Origin: Rotaria sordida
Taxonomy: Eukaryota; Rotifera; Eurotatoria; Philodinida; Philodinidae
Length of the DNA stretch: 64,000 nucleotides
Assembly (NCBI GenBank): GCA_905250125.1
Contig: CAJNOL010000218.1
Span: 124,001-188,000, forward strand
Direction: 5' to 3'
In this document: one piece after another, positions 1 through 9,611 of the stretch
Layout of the letters: the number at the start of each line of letters is the position of its first letter
Numbering within the stretch: position 1 is the first letter of the stretch
The notes under the pieces: generated by a model
Database searches by the model: none
What the model was told of the DNA's origin: nothing
The model's input: only the letters and a program-made list of their open reading frames with translations
Made by a program: the position numbers and the translations under genes

Positions 1-395
1 AATAATGTATCTAATAAATGAATAACACTAGATGGTACACATTTTATCGATAAATGTTCTAAATATGGTAAAGTATTACTATCCATTTGTACTAATAATT
101 CATAATTTAAACGATATATACAAAGATAACGAATGTTTTCAAAATAATGTAAATTAATGTCATGTTCACAATCAATTATTAATACATTAACATAAAAAAA
201 TAAAACATTTGGTACAAGATGATTATTATCCTCTGAAAGTTTAAAAATAATTTTAAGATTTGGCCTTCTAATAGGCATCTTGAATTTTGAATTAAGGTTG
301 TCAAAGGCATCAAGCAGTTCTTCATCATCAAGATATTCGAATGTTTGTAAAAAAATTTCAATTAGTAAACAGTCAAGATGTGGCCATTGTGCCAT
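1..395 (-). CDS. F-box family protein, N-terminal part (cut by window edge)
   Basis: The minus-strand frame is open from an ATG at 395 to the left edge, about 131 residues, with no stop. The protein begins MAQWPHLDCLLIEIF, continues with a leucine-rich stretch (FEYLDDEELLDAFDNLN), and later has LPYLEHLSIKC, which looks like the start of a leucine-rich repeat region. This layout, a short degenerate F-box at the very N-terminus followed by irregular LRR-like sequence, is what I know from the large F-box families of bdelloid rotifers. A broken relative lies at 54-57 kb. F-box proteins usually bridge SKP1/cullin ligases to substrates; that role is inferred here. The start was chosen because it is the first ATG directly before the F-box-like motif. 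The rest lies outside the window, so I cannot say whether the gene is intact. Confidence 0.6.
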   Translation of the reverse strand, partial: MAQWPHLDCLLIEIFLQTFEYLDDEELLDAFDNLNSKFKMPIRRPNLKIIFKLSEDNNHLVPNVLFFYVNVLIIDCEHDINLHYFENIRYLCIYRLNYELLVQMDSNTLPYLEHLSIKCVPSSVIHLLDTL

Positions 396-1146
396 TCTAG
401 ATATAATCACATGGAAATAATAATAAACAAACACTTATGCTACATAATATAATTTGTAATAGATAATTTAACTTTATTTATCTAGGAAAAAGACTATTTG
501 TTTTATTCCGTAAAAAAATAATCATTAATCATAATGTTTTACTATATGTATGTATATGTATAATCATGTTCATGTCTGCATATCTTTTTCTTTCTTTTCT
601 TTTTCATCCTAACATCTTCTCATTTCACTTTCATCGTCTCCATTTTCCTAACTCATTTTTTTCTTTTCTTTCATCCACGAAAATCATTAAAACTTTCACA
701 CTCTTTTCTTTCTATCTATTGTACAGTTAAAGATAGATGACATCATTTTCTTTGCATGACAAATTTATTTTTGAGCAAGAGGGATACATCGGTGACAAGC
801 GTATATCTGGCAGTCATTAGAAAAAAATCTTTTTATTATTTCTTCAGTTAAAGTTTTTCACCGATTTAAAAAGAATCAATTTGGATTGTTGATTTAAATT
901 GTTGAACAGCTGTTTTTCTTTCTATAAAACAAATCTAGAGATTTTTATTTTTCATAAGTCGATAAAAAATCATTCAAACACAAAGAATAAATATATTAAT
1001 CAATTTATTGGGAAGTATAGTCTATCTATTTCCATAATGCTTCAAATTCATATTGACCTGAACCAATATATACTGTCATTAACACCTGATGTTAAATCCT
1101 TCTCAACATTAAATTTTCGTTGATTTGTTGTAACAGCATCGCATGA
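396..1146. other. Intergenic DNA, no gene recognised
   Basis: AT-rich DNA upstream of the F-box gene, with pyrimidine-rich runs around 580-720. A plus-strand open frame near 899-1123 has low-complexity composition and no recognisable protein character. I see no RNA gene or clear regulatory site. Confidence 0.5.
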
Positions 1147-1321
1147 CTAAATTACTTTATTACTTTCGATTAATGTTGCACATTGTCCACCAACAAATGA
1201 TGTTTCAAACATAACACGAGCTTGTGCATTAGGAGGTATAATAACACGAAGTAAAATTGACTCAGCAATTGTATCACGTTCATTATGAGTATATAAAACA
1301 TGAACAAGATCATATAATGTA
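1147..1321 (-). pseudogene. Orphan coding exon or gene relic, unrecognised
   Basis: On the minus strand a coding-like stretch of about 58 codons runs from a possible splice acceptor (AG at 1323-1322) to a TAG stop at 1149-1147. It includes YDLVHVLYTHNERDTIAES, VIIPPNAQARVMFETSF and GGQCATLIESNKVI. Codon use matches the neighbouring real exons: A/T-ending codons and a smooth amino-acid composition. No matching upstream exon is visible in the 390 bp before it, and dapF ends just upstream, so it is either a relic or the last exon of a gene whose remainder is gone. I do not recognise the family. Confidence 0.4.
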
Positions 1322-1715
1322 CTTTAAAAAAATAAAGTCCAAACAAATGAGAATTGATGGAGATATTGGTAAAATACTGAGAGGACCATTCTTTCTAGGA
1401 CACCCGTTACATTAAAGTACTCTATTGTACTTTGAGTACTTTAAAGTACAAAAGTACGATATTTCCCCCTTGTTCCTAGCACTTTCCGTTTAAACATAAC
1501 ACACTTTGACATTTATGCAGATACATATGCATCGTAGATTATATTATGGAAATTATCGATTCGAATAATCATATTATTAATACGAAATAAAATCTTTTTG
1601 TATGTAACTTAATTAAATTTTATTAAAAATCTATCTGAATAAAATCATTTATAAAAAAATTCTAATAAAAATCTTGTGAAAGACAATCAATAAATCATTT
1701 AAAATATATATTCAT
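1322..1715. repeat. Intergenic DNA with AGTAC-rich palindromic stretch
   Basis: No gene. Between about 1411 and 1457 the motif AGTAC/GTACT recurs several times in both orientations (ttaaagtactctattgtac, then gagtactttaaagtac), giving a small self-complementary patch. The remainder is plain AT-rich sequence following dapF. Confidence 0.4.
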
Positions 1716-2567
1716 TTATATATATGCCATAGATGTTGTATCAAATAGAGTTGAAGGTGCATCTTGTTGGGCATCACCTTCTAAAGTCATTCCTAAAATA
1801 TTCTCTTTTTTCTGATCAATATCTAAATGTACAGTTAACAATCTTTGACTTATTGGTATTATTTGTATAATATTATTATTAATAATATTTTTTTTCCAAA
1901 AAGCAATAGCAGTACTAATAGCACCTGTTCCACATGCTTGTGTTTCATGAAAAACTCCATTTTCATATGTTCGTAAATAAATATTCGATTGATCATTAAT
2001 AAAATAAGCAAGATTTAAATTAATATTATTAATTCCAATTTTATTTCGATATAAATTTAAATTTTCATTGGCAAATTTAATTAAATCAAATTGATAAAAA
2101 TCATCAATTGATTCAACTAAATAACGAGCATCAATAATAACATGATGACTACCAACATCAACATATGTCCAATTATCAATAAAACGTAGTTCTTTATATA
2201 ATGGAAATTCTAAAGCAACACGATTATTATCAAGAAGTTTTGATTTATATGAACAACCATTTAATATTAATTCTATTTGATTACTAGACAAATTTTCTGT
2301 TAATGCAGCATGTCGTACAGCACATCTTGCTCCATTTCCACACATGACTCCTGTTGAACCATCTGGATTATAAAAATCATAAATACAAATTGATTTATTT
2401 TTATCGATTTCAAGTAAAACAAGAAGACCTTCAGCATTAGGTAAATTATTTCGTTTACATAAATAACTGACTAATATATTCCATTGATTATTTATTTCTT
2501 TTTTTCTATTATCAACAATAACAAAACGATTTCCAGCACCAGACCAATGTTCAACTTCAATTAACAT
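1716..2567 (-). CDS. dapF: Diaminopimelate epimerase, bacterial type
   Basis: A single intronless frame of 283 codons, close to the usual DapF length of about 275. DapF interconverts LL- and meso-diaminopimelate, the last step before lysine or peptidoglycan cross-link precursors, using two cysteines as acid/base. The N-terminal GAGNRFVIVDN, the first cysteine motif NPDGSTGVMCGNGARC (around residues 68-83), the central VDVGSHHV and the second cysteine motif ETQACGTGA are all present in the right order. Next to the second cysteine the usual E-R-G-x-G-E-T reads ENGVFHET here: one extra residue, and Asn in place of the arginine. Animals lack this pathway, so bacterial origin is inferred. Codon use and A+T content match the neighbouring animal genes, which argues for an old, adapted transfer and not contamination. 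The product is probably cytosolic, since I see no clear targeting peptide. Altered substrate choice is possible. Confidence 0.9.
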   Translation of the reverse strand: MLIEVEHWSGAGNRFVIVDNRKKEINNQWNILVSYLCKRNNLPNAEGLLVLLEIDKNKSICIYDFYNPDGSTGVMCGNGARCAVRHAALTENLSSNQIELILNGCSYKSKLLDNNRVALEFPLYKELRFIDNWTYVDVGSHHVIIDARYLVESIDDFYQFDLIKFANENLNLYRNKIGINNINLNLAYFINDQSNIYLRTYENGVFHETQACGTGAISTAIAFWKKNIINNNIIQIIPISQRLLTVHLDIDQKKENILGMTLEGDAQQDAPSTLFDTTSMAYI

Positions 2568-2848
2568 TTTTCTTATTATATAGAAGAAAGAAACATCAAT
2601 AAGATTTTCAATAAAATATTTATCTCATATTTATTTTTTTTAGTATTCATTCATCTTTTCAAAAATGAATTCAATTACTTATCTATAATTTATATTTTAT
2701 TTCATAGAGAAAAACAATATTCACATCATTAATTATCTTTCTACAATTCCAATATTCACTTTTAAACTTTAACTTTTATTTTAAATTACTTTTAGAGAGA
2801 ATTATTAGAATTAATTATTGTCTTATCAATCCAGACAATTCATATAAT
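2568..2848. other. Upstream region of dapF
   Basis: AT-rich DNA just upstream of the dapF start and before the palindromic element. No recognisable promoter motif beyond general TATA-like sequence, and no coding signal. Confidence 0.3.
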
Positions 2849-3236
2849 GCAGATCAGAGATCGAACCAGGCCACGTTTTGAAGGTCTGTCAACTTTTTCA
2901 AGTGAATAAAATAATGATGACAGACTAGAAATCAGAGATCCAAAGAGAGCACTAGGTCTACTATCCTACCCGGGCCTGATCTGCTTGTCATAGGCACGAA
3001 TCATGATGTTCACACCAGCGTAAGTGACAGATCAGCAATCTTCTTGGACCTGTGATTGACACTGGTCTGAAAATCGTAGTCTGTGCCTATGGCAGTTAGA
3101 TCAAGCTCGAATAGGATAATAGCCTTAATGCCCTCTTTGGACTTCTGATTTCTAGTCTGTCATCATTATTTTATTCTCTTGAAAAAGTTGACGGGTCTTC
3201 AAAACGTGGCCTGATTGGACCTCCGGTACAGATCAT
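2849..3236. repeat. Palindromic MITE-like element (about 390 bp)
   Basis: An imperfect whole-length inverted repeat. The left arm contains ccaggccacgttttgaag, caactttttcaag, aataatgatgacagactaga and gtccaaaga-like segments. The right arm carries their reverse complements in reverse order (tctagtctgtcatcattatt, cttgaaaaagttgac, cttcaaaacgtggcctg). Even the centre is self-complementary (cataggcacgaatcatg against ctgtgcctatgg). It has higher G+C than its surroundings and no open frame. This is typical of a non-autonomous foldback/MITE insertion between the translocase and dapF. The target-site duplication is not clear. Confidence 0.75.
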
Positions 3237-4153
3237 AATCAACAATCGACACACTGAAAAAACTTGGAACCCTTGATTTATTGGTGTATTCAGTATTTTC
3301 TCTCATAAACATTGGATAGAGATAGACATTAACAAGATTAATTTATTTGGCAAGGTCTCAAATATTTTCGTTGTTCTTATCCTAAGCCTATAGTAAATAC
3401 CTTTATTTTACAACGATGATATACACAGACAGATTCTACATTCTCATTTCTGGATAGAAATACACCAAAAGACGTTAAACTTTAATAAATAAATTCTTCT
3501 TGTTAAGATCCATCGATCTATCCTAAGTTTATAGTCAGATTTCGACTATAAATTTTGATTATATTTGTGACGTCGACGATGACATTTATTTAAAAATTCT
3601 CATCAATATGCAATATCTACGCAAGAAAAAGCTAAGGTCCGAACTCTTTCTAGAATATTTAAAGTTGAATAAAGTCTTGATAATGCAGATAATCCTAAGT
3701 GAATATCGATTAATCAGTCGTTGAAATTTTACTCATTCTATATTGATATAATTGAAATAAATAGAAATCTCTAAACTAATTCTAATGTTAATCTATAAAA
3801 TGAGATTAATTTAATATAAATAACTGAGAATATAAATAAATACTTTTTTCTTGAATTCAAAAATAAAAAATAAATATTTGTTTTTTTGATCATCGCTGGA
3901 TTTTTGAAAATATTTTTGTGTTATTTCGATATCTTATTGTGTCGTTACAATAATCGAAGACACAAATCGGTAGACACACGTAACTGCTACTACAATTGGA
4001 TAGATTCGTCAAAAAAAAAACACATTTGTTATAAAATTAAACTAGATCAATAACACAAAGGATTCGAGGAATTTCATAATATAATAAGGATATGAATGGA
4101 GAAAGAAAAAAGAAAAATTTCTATTAAAGTTAATTATTAAATTAATATAATAA
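3237..4153. other. Intergenic DNA between palindromic element and translocase
   Basis: AT-rich DNA with no recognisable gene on either strand. The part next to 4153 is the 3' flank of the translocase gene. No repeat structure stands out. Confidence 0.4.
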
Positions 4154-5202
4154 TTAACCACCAGCACTGATATCAACTTTAACACCGGTATAAACTTGTA
4201 CAAGTTTATCAAAACCAGATAAAACACCAGCACCGGCAATACCTCGAAGAATATTGGCACCAGCTCCTTTAAATAAAGCTATAACACCTTCTTGTCGTAC
4301 TATTTGAAACATACAATCTAATGCACCATTATATTTAACAGCTTGACCCGATGTCATCATCATACGTCGTCGAATTGTATCAACTGGATATGATATAAGA
4401 CCAGATGTAACTGTTACACCATAACCAAGTAAAAATGATAACATAATACCAGCATCTGGACCAAGTAAAATTGGTTTTAATGTATCATAAAAACCAAAAT
4501 AACAACCCCGATAGACGATTATTCCAACACATGATATAACAAAACCACGATAAAGACCAACAAAACCATCAGTTGCTAATGTTTTTTTATAAACATCAAT
4601 AAGACCATTATATTTACGTTCCCCAGCACCTTTTTTCGTACTTTTAACATCATTAGCTAAACGTGTACGAGCATAATCAAGTGAATAAACAAAACATAAT
4701 GATAATGCACCGGCTACACCACCACTTGCTACATTTTTACCAAAATTAACCATATATGGATCATTTTTATTTTGTTTAAACATTGCTTTTATTTTATCTT
4801 TGAATGCAAAATTTAATGCCTATTTAAACAAAAAACAATAATAATATCAAATTTTTTTCTATATTTTATTAATTAAACAAACTTGTGTTGGAAAATATCG
4901 AATACAATTAGCTAAATTGCCTCGCCAAAATGGAAGTAAACCTTCATTTTTAAATGTTTGAACAGTACAATCAATAACACCACCATATGGTCGTGTTAGA
5001 GTACCTTGTTTTAACATTTCACCTTGATTTTGTACGAGTAATTTAACACGTTCAATTGGAGCAGCAGCTGTTTTTGAAACAACTGCAGCAAGACCACTTA
5101 GTGCAAAATTTTCAATGAAACTTAATTGTGGTTTCTCATTCTAAATAAATTCATTTATTTTCATTTATTTTAAATATATTCAATTATATTTACCTTTGCC
5201 AT
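4154..5202 (-). CDS. SLC25A4-like (ANT): Mitochondrial ADP/ATP translocase (SLC25 family)
   Basis: Exchanges ADP for ATP across the mitochondrial inner membrane. Three exons on the minus strand: 5202-5194 (MAK), 5140-4883 and 4819-4154, with GT-AG introns of 53 and 63 bp, giving 310 residues, the normal length for the family. The threefold SLC25 repeat is visible: the repeat 1 motif ([15 protein letters not shown]), repeat 2 ([13 protein letters not shown]) and repeat 3 ([17 protein letters not shown]). RRRMMM is the signature of adenine nucleotide carriers. The joined second and third exons read [15 protein letters not shown] across the splice, as in animal ANTs, which confirms the intron. 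The start lies only three codons before the first intron. No oddities seen. Confidence 0.97.
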
Positions 5203-6198
5203 TGTGATTTATTTATATGAATAACTAAATTAGAAAAAAAGACAAAAGAAAAATTGTCGAAAATTATCAATTTGTCCTTGAAAAAAAGAACTCTTTATTG
5301 CTTTACGTATTATTGTTGTTGTTTTCTTGTTGTTGATGATTCCAATTGCCGTAGAGCGCAGAAAAATATCAAGTCACATAAGAACACACGATTTGAAGAC
5401 GTGCAACATCGATAGAATATATAAACCTCCTCAAAAATGCATCGTCTTCGATACTAACATTTTTTTTATTTTATTTAAGTCATTTATGTATTTTAAAATA
5501 AAAAACTAACAAAAGAAAATACATCCTAGTGATATCTATCGAATAACTTATTCACTTATTTTATAATAACCAATTAGATTATTTTCATTTTATATAGATT
5601 AACTAATACATATGAGAAATATTTTTTAAAAAACAATTTTTCGTATCTCTATATCAATTAGATATACTATTTAAATAATTAACTACCTTTACGACAATTT
5701 GACTATAAATAGGGTATGATAACCAGTATTTAGACATATGCAGAAGTATGTCTTTTTTGGTCCTAACAACTTCTTTTCTGGTGTGTGATATCGAAAAAAT
5801 TCTTCAATAATCGTTTTTCTGATTTTTTTAGTTGACGAATATTATTTATTTGAGTTAATCTATCTTCCATTTATGTTCTTGTTCATATCATTTATAAGAT
5901 AATTTACCTAAAAGCATTGACTATGAACTAGAGTTTCGATCGTGCACATCTCTATGAGTTTAATATTGTTTTTTTTTGCTCACTAATTCCCAAAGTCCGG
6001 TGAACTTAAGCGAAAATCTTCAAATTGGTTCCATTAGTCATCGAGCGTTCGAAACACTCAGGAATATATTTAAAAGTAGATTAAATAATTGAAAAAAATA
6101 AATTGGTTGTTGTTTTTTTATGTTTATAATTAATGATGATATAAATGAGTAGAGGAAAAATTCCAATGAAGATAGATTATCGTTTGAAAGAAAACTCT
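5203..6198. other. Intergenic DNA upstream of the translocase
   Basis: AT-rich; likely holds the translocase promoter near 5203-5300, but I cannot define it. A short plus-strand open frame near 5327-5509 shows no protein-like conservation features. No RNA gene seen. Confidence 0.4.
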
Positions 6199-6704
6199 CG
6201 TAGATATAGAGAATAGTCCAAAAGTAACCCGGCAGTGTTTGATTATGAATAACTTTTGATAGGAACAAGATAGAGAACTACAGTTGTCACCGTTCGCAAG
6301 AGGAGATGAGGACACATCGAACCATATATAATAGATTTTTCTAAGATATTTTCTTAATCAATTTTCTAAAAAAATTGCCAGAAAAATATTTTCTTATAAA
6401 ATAAGAAAAAGGCAAAAAATTAATTTCTTCATAGAAATGAATAGAAAAATCGGCTCAGAATTTCAACTAGCGTATTTAGAACTTCTCTCAGTGTAGTCAC
6501 CTTACCAAGTACGTTGCTTTTCAAAAACATCGGTTTAAATCCTTGAAAAAAATTAGATTAAATTATCTTATATTATAGAATTCGATGGGTCTTCATTTTC
6601 TCTTTCGAATAGTGAAAACTAAAGCTCTCTATCTTGTTCCTATTTAAAGTTATTTGCAATCAAAGACCGTCGGGCTACTTTTGGATCATCCTCTATATTG
6701 GCAA
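6199..6704. repeat. Inverted-repeat element, family related to 51.2-52.2 kb
   Basis: Two diverged arms of about 120 bp (about 6199-6320 and 6583-6704) face each other around a loop of roughly 260 bp. The left arm has gtccaaaagtaacccg, ataacttttgataggaac and aagatagagaact. The right arm carries reverse-complement versions (cgggctacttttggatc, ctctctatcttgttcc, ctttcgaatagtg). The segment ataacttttgatag-aacaagatagag also occurs in both arms of the large palindrome at 51.2-52.2 kb, so these are members of one non-autonomous element family. No coding capacity. Confidence 0.65.
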
Positions 6705-7265
6705 ATATAATGTATTACCTTGAATGTTGCTTGTTCATCTTATCGACATTGATGAAAAGTTAATATTTAGTTGTCGAAATTGGCAAAGACTTTTATTAAA
6801 AATTCATTTTTAAATTCTATAATAAATACCGATTTGAATTGTTTAACAATTTAATTTGAAATCTGAATATAAATTTTGTTTTCAAAGTTAATAAATATTC
6901 TATGTGCTTTTATTGATAAAAGATAATTTTTTGAATATGTTATAATAATAGAAATATTTAAATAATTGACCAAAATGTTATCTATCTGTCTATGTCCAAT
7001 AATCAGTTGTTGCAATAAAAAAATAAAAATAAGCTTCTTCTCAATAAATATATATACGAAAAAGAAAAATGTCAATAAATAATAAATAAACGAGTTATAT
7101 ATATATTGAAGTAATTGATGCATGTCACTATGTTCGATAGGGTTAATGTATAAATCGTACTTATCGTCTACAAGTCAAATTATATCGATACACAAATAAA
7201 TCTGCGTAATTATATTTTTTACTATGTCACATCTCAAGTATTTTGTATAAATGTCTAAATAAAAA
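6705..7265. other. Intergenic DNA
   Basis: AT-rich spacer before the aldo-keto reductase pseudogene. No gene or clear repeat seen. Confidence 0.4.
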
Positions 7266-8055
7266 ATGTATGTTCTTCCTACAAGAGAACTGAATGATGG
7301 TAATCGAATACCTATTAATGGTCTTCGACTATTTCAAGCAGATGTTTATATAGGAACAATTAATCTTGTTAAATTAGCAACTAGAGAAGGTTATCATCTA
7401 TTTGATACAGCTCAATTATATGAAAATGAATTTAAAACTGGACAATGTTTAAGATTATCGGGTGTTTCACGTCAACAATTATTTATAACAACAAAACTCT
7501 ATACAACAGCTGGTGGACGTTCATAAGTTTTACATTGATTTAAAGAAAGTCTTCGTAAACTTATGAACAATTATATTGATCTTTATTTAATTGATGCACG
7601 ACGAGGTGGTCATCTTCTTGAAGCCATATGATACATTAATTGAACTTCAATTACAAGATCGAATTCGTTCAATTGGTGTTAGTAATTTTGATATTCAACA
7701 TTTAGAAATTCTTCGACGATCTGGTCGTCAATTCCGATCTATCAATCAAATAGAATAAGATCGATTTAATCAACAACGTTCAATTGTTGATTATTGCCGT
7801 CAATATGAAATTTGTTTAATGTGTTATTCATCATTAGCACGTAGACAATCATTGTTACATCCATTTGTTATTGAACTTCCAAGAAAATATCAACGTAAAC
7901 CAGCACAAATATTATTTCGATAGTCATTAGAAAATAATTTTATTCCAATATCAAAAACAAATAATAGAAATCGTTTAAAATAAAATTTTCAACTATTTAA
8001 TTTTGGTTTAACTAGAAATGATATCAATAATCTTACACAATATACTTATCAATAA
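7266..8055 (+). pseudogene. Aldo-keto reductase pseudogene
   Basis: Aldo-keto reductases reduce carbonyls with NADPH in the cytosol. Here the family order is still readable: DGNRIPINGLRLFQ, the HLFDTAQLYENE motif holding the usual Asp and Tyr, the TTKL lysine, SLRKLMNNYIDLYLI, IRSIGVSNFD, INQIE, then LENNFIPISKTNN near the C-terminus. It is broken by a TAA at 7524-7526, a TGA just after, a frameshift near 7622 and further stops at 7756, 7921 and 7981. The position normally holding the catalytic His (LYLIHWP in the family) reads LYLIDAR. Several stops sit where Gln, Trp or Glu are usual, so simple point decay explains them. No introns are visible, so it may be a decayed copy of an intronless or retroposed gene. 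Intact relatives presumably exist elsewhere. Confidence 0.85.
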
Positions 8056-9088
8056 CAAACTCATTTAGAATCGAATATAAATAACTACGATTAGAATCAA
8101 TTTAGTAACATTTATTAAACATTTACTTTTTTTTTTATTTTAAATAAAAAGATAAATATTCAAATTTTAATTTAAAATTCTAAATTGATAAATTGTCATG
8201 GCATTTCAATCGAGTATAGGTGATACATTTTTTCCCGCATATTTCATTATTAATGTAGTTATTTGTCCACGATGATGACTATTGTTATTAAATCTATATG
8301 ATTATACTTCAGGCCGATCATTCCGACCGTCGAAAACGGCTATAAATCGGCTTAATTCCTGCCGTAAACGGCGAAAAACGAGGGCCATTATCCGTCATGC
8401 CAGATTTATATATGTAGTTTCCACGGAAAAGAAACGGCGCCGTTTCCGATGAATAACGGCGAGCCGTATTTTAACACTGTTTTCTCCTCGTTTCGTGTCT
8501 GAAACACACTGCTATCTGTCGTTTACAGTGTATATTACGATTATATTTCGTCGTATTTCGGGACTTCTAAAATACGACCGTATATCGTCGTGTACGACGA
8601 GTTACGATAATCACGAACGACCGTATTTTGTTGTACGCGACGTCGTAATTATATTTATACTTCTCATTTTATTTCTTATTGAAATGATCTGAATGAAAAA
8701 AGTGATTTGTAGTTATTAAATTTGTAATTACCGTTCTACTTGACGTTGACAATATTTATCCTGTAAAAAAGGAAAATCTGTTGAAATATTAGCAATGTTG
8801 AAGAGTTGAAAAATTCCTAATATGATAGTATAAGATCTTGTGAATATATTCAAATAGTAATTGCTGCGATTTTGATAAATAAATAAATTTTCTTAGTGGA
8901 TTTCAGACAAAAACGATAGTCTACGTGCTTTTATCTATTGTATGACGCGTACACAAGGAATTTTAATTAATGCACGGAATAAGGTGCTATATCGGCGAAA
9001 AACGATAGTCATGATGGCCATCCTTTCCGGTGGTACGTAAACGACCGTTGTAAACAGCCATCGTTTACCACATTAACAGTAGACTGAT
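8056..9088. repeat. Repeat-rich patch with higher G+C (ACGGC/CGAAAAACG motifs)
   Basis: From about 8310 to 8660 the base composition changes sharply from the AT-rich surroundings, with repeated accgtcgaaaacggc, cgtaaacggcgaaaaacga, tcgtcgtattt and gtacgacgag. Near 8991-9060 similar pieces reappear (ggcgaaaaacgatag, gtaaacgaccgttg). The recurrence of ggcgaaaaacga at both ends suggests the remains of one mobile or satellite-like element. The open frame at 8495-8692 has no recognisable protein features. Confidence 0.4.
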
Positions 9089-9611
9089 CTAGAGTTGATT
9101 CAATAATCACTATTTTTGTTTCTAATCAAAGATTTTCAAGATCGAGGAACTCGAATCTACAATCAGTTCCCGAAAATGTGTACTTCATTTTTTGACCAAA
9201 CAAACGGTTTTTTTAAGAAGGTTTGATCAAAGATTATTCAGAGTCGAGAAATCCGAATCTGTAATCAGTTTCTTAAAATTTCCAGTTTGACTCTTTTTTT
9301 TTACTAAAAAAAAAGTTTTTTTAGCAAAAAAAAATCGCTTTTTTCCTTAAAAACACGCTTTTAGTAAAAAAATCATTTTTTGTTAAGTGAAAAAGTAATT
9401 TTTTTTCTTTAAAAAAGTTTTCCCATTAAAAGTGTTTTTCAGGAAAAAAGTGATTTTGTTTACTAAAAAAAGATTTTTTCTGCTAAAGAAAATTTTTTTA
9501 GTGAAAAAAGTCAAACTGAAAATTTTAAGAAACTGATTACAGATTCGGATTTGTCGATCTGAAAAAGCTGTGGTCAAAAAGAAAACTAGTGATTATTGAA
9601 TCAACTCTAAT
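9089..9611. repeat. Inverted-repeat element with terminal agttgattcaataatcac
   Basis: The left end (agagttgattcaataatcac) and right end (gtgattattgaatcaactct) are perfect inverse copies. Inside, agatcgaggaactcgaatct and caatcagtt on the left mirror aactgattacagattcgga and gtcgatct on the right. The middle is a run of short A/T tracts with ttttttt/aaaaaaa alternation. It has no coding capacity. Diverged pieces of the same internal sequence (gattcga, ttggtcaagc) appear near 20300-20470 and 34225-34305, so it belongs to a family. Probably a MITE/foldback element. Confidence 0.7.

Noticed and set aside
1716..2567. dapF as bacterial contamination
   Set aside because: It is continuous with animal genes and repeats on one sequence, has the same AT-rich codon use, and has no bacterial operon neighbours. 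Reads across the junction would settle it.
7266..8055. Stops at usual Gln/Trp positions in the aldo-keto reductase might suggest a changed genetic code
   Set aside because: All other genes here use TAA, TAG and TGA as normal stops and code Gln with CAA/CAG; the locus also has a frameshift and a lost catalytic position, so it is a pseudogene.
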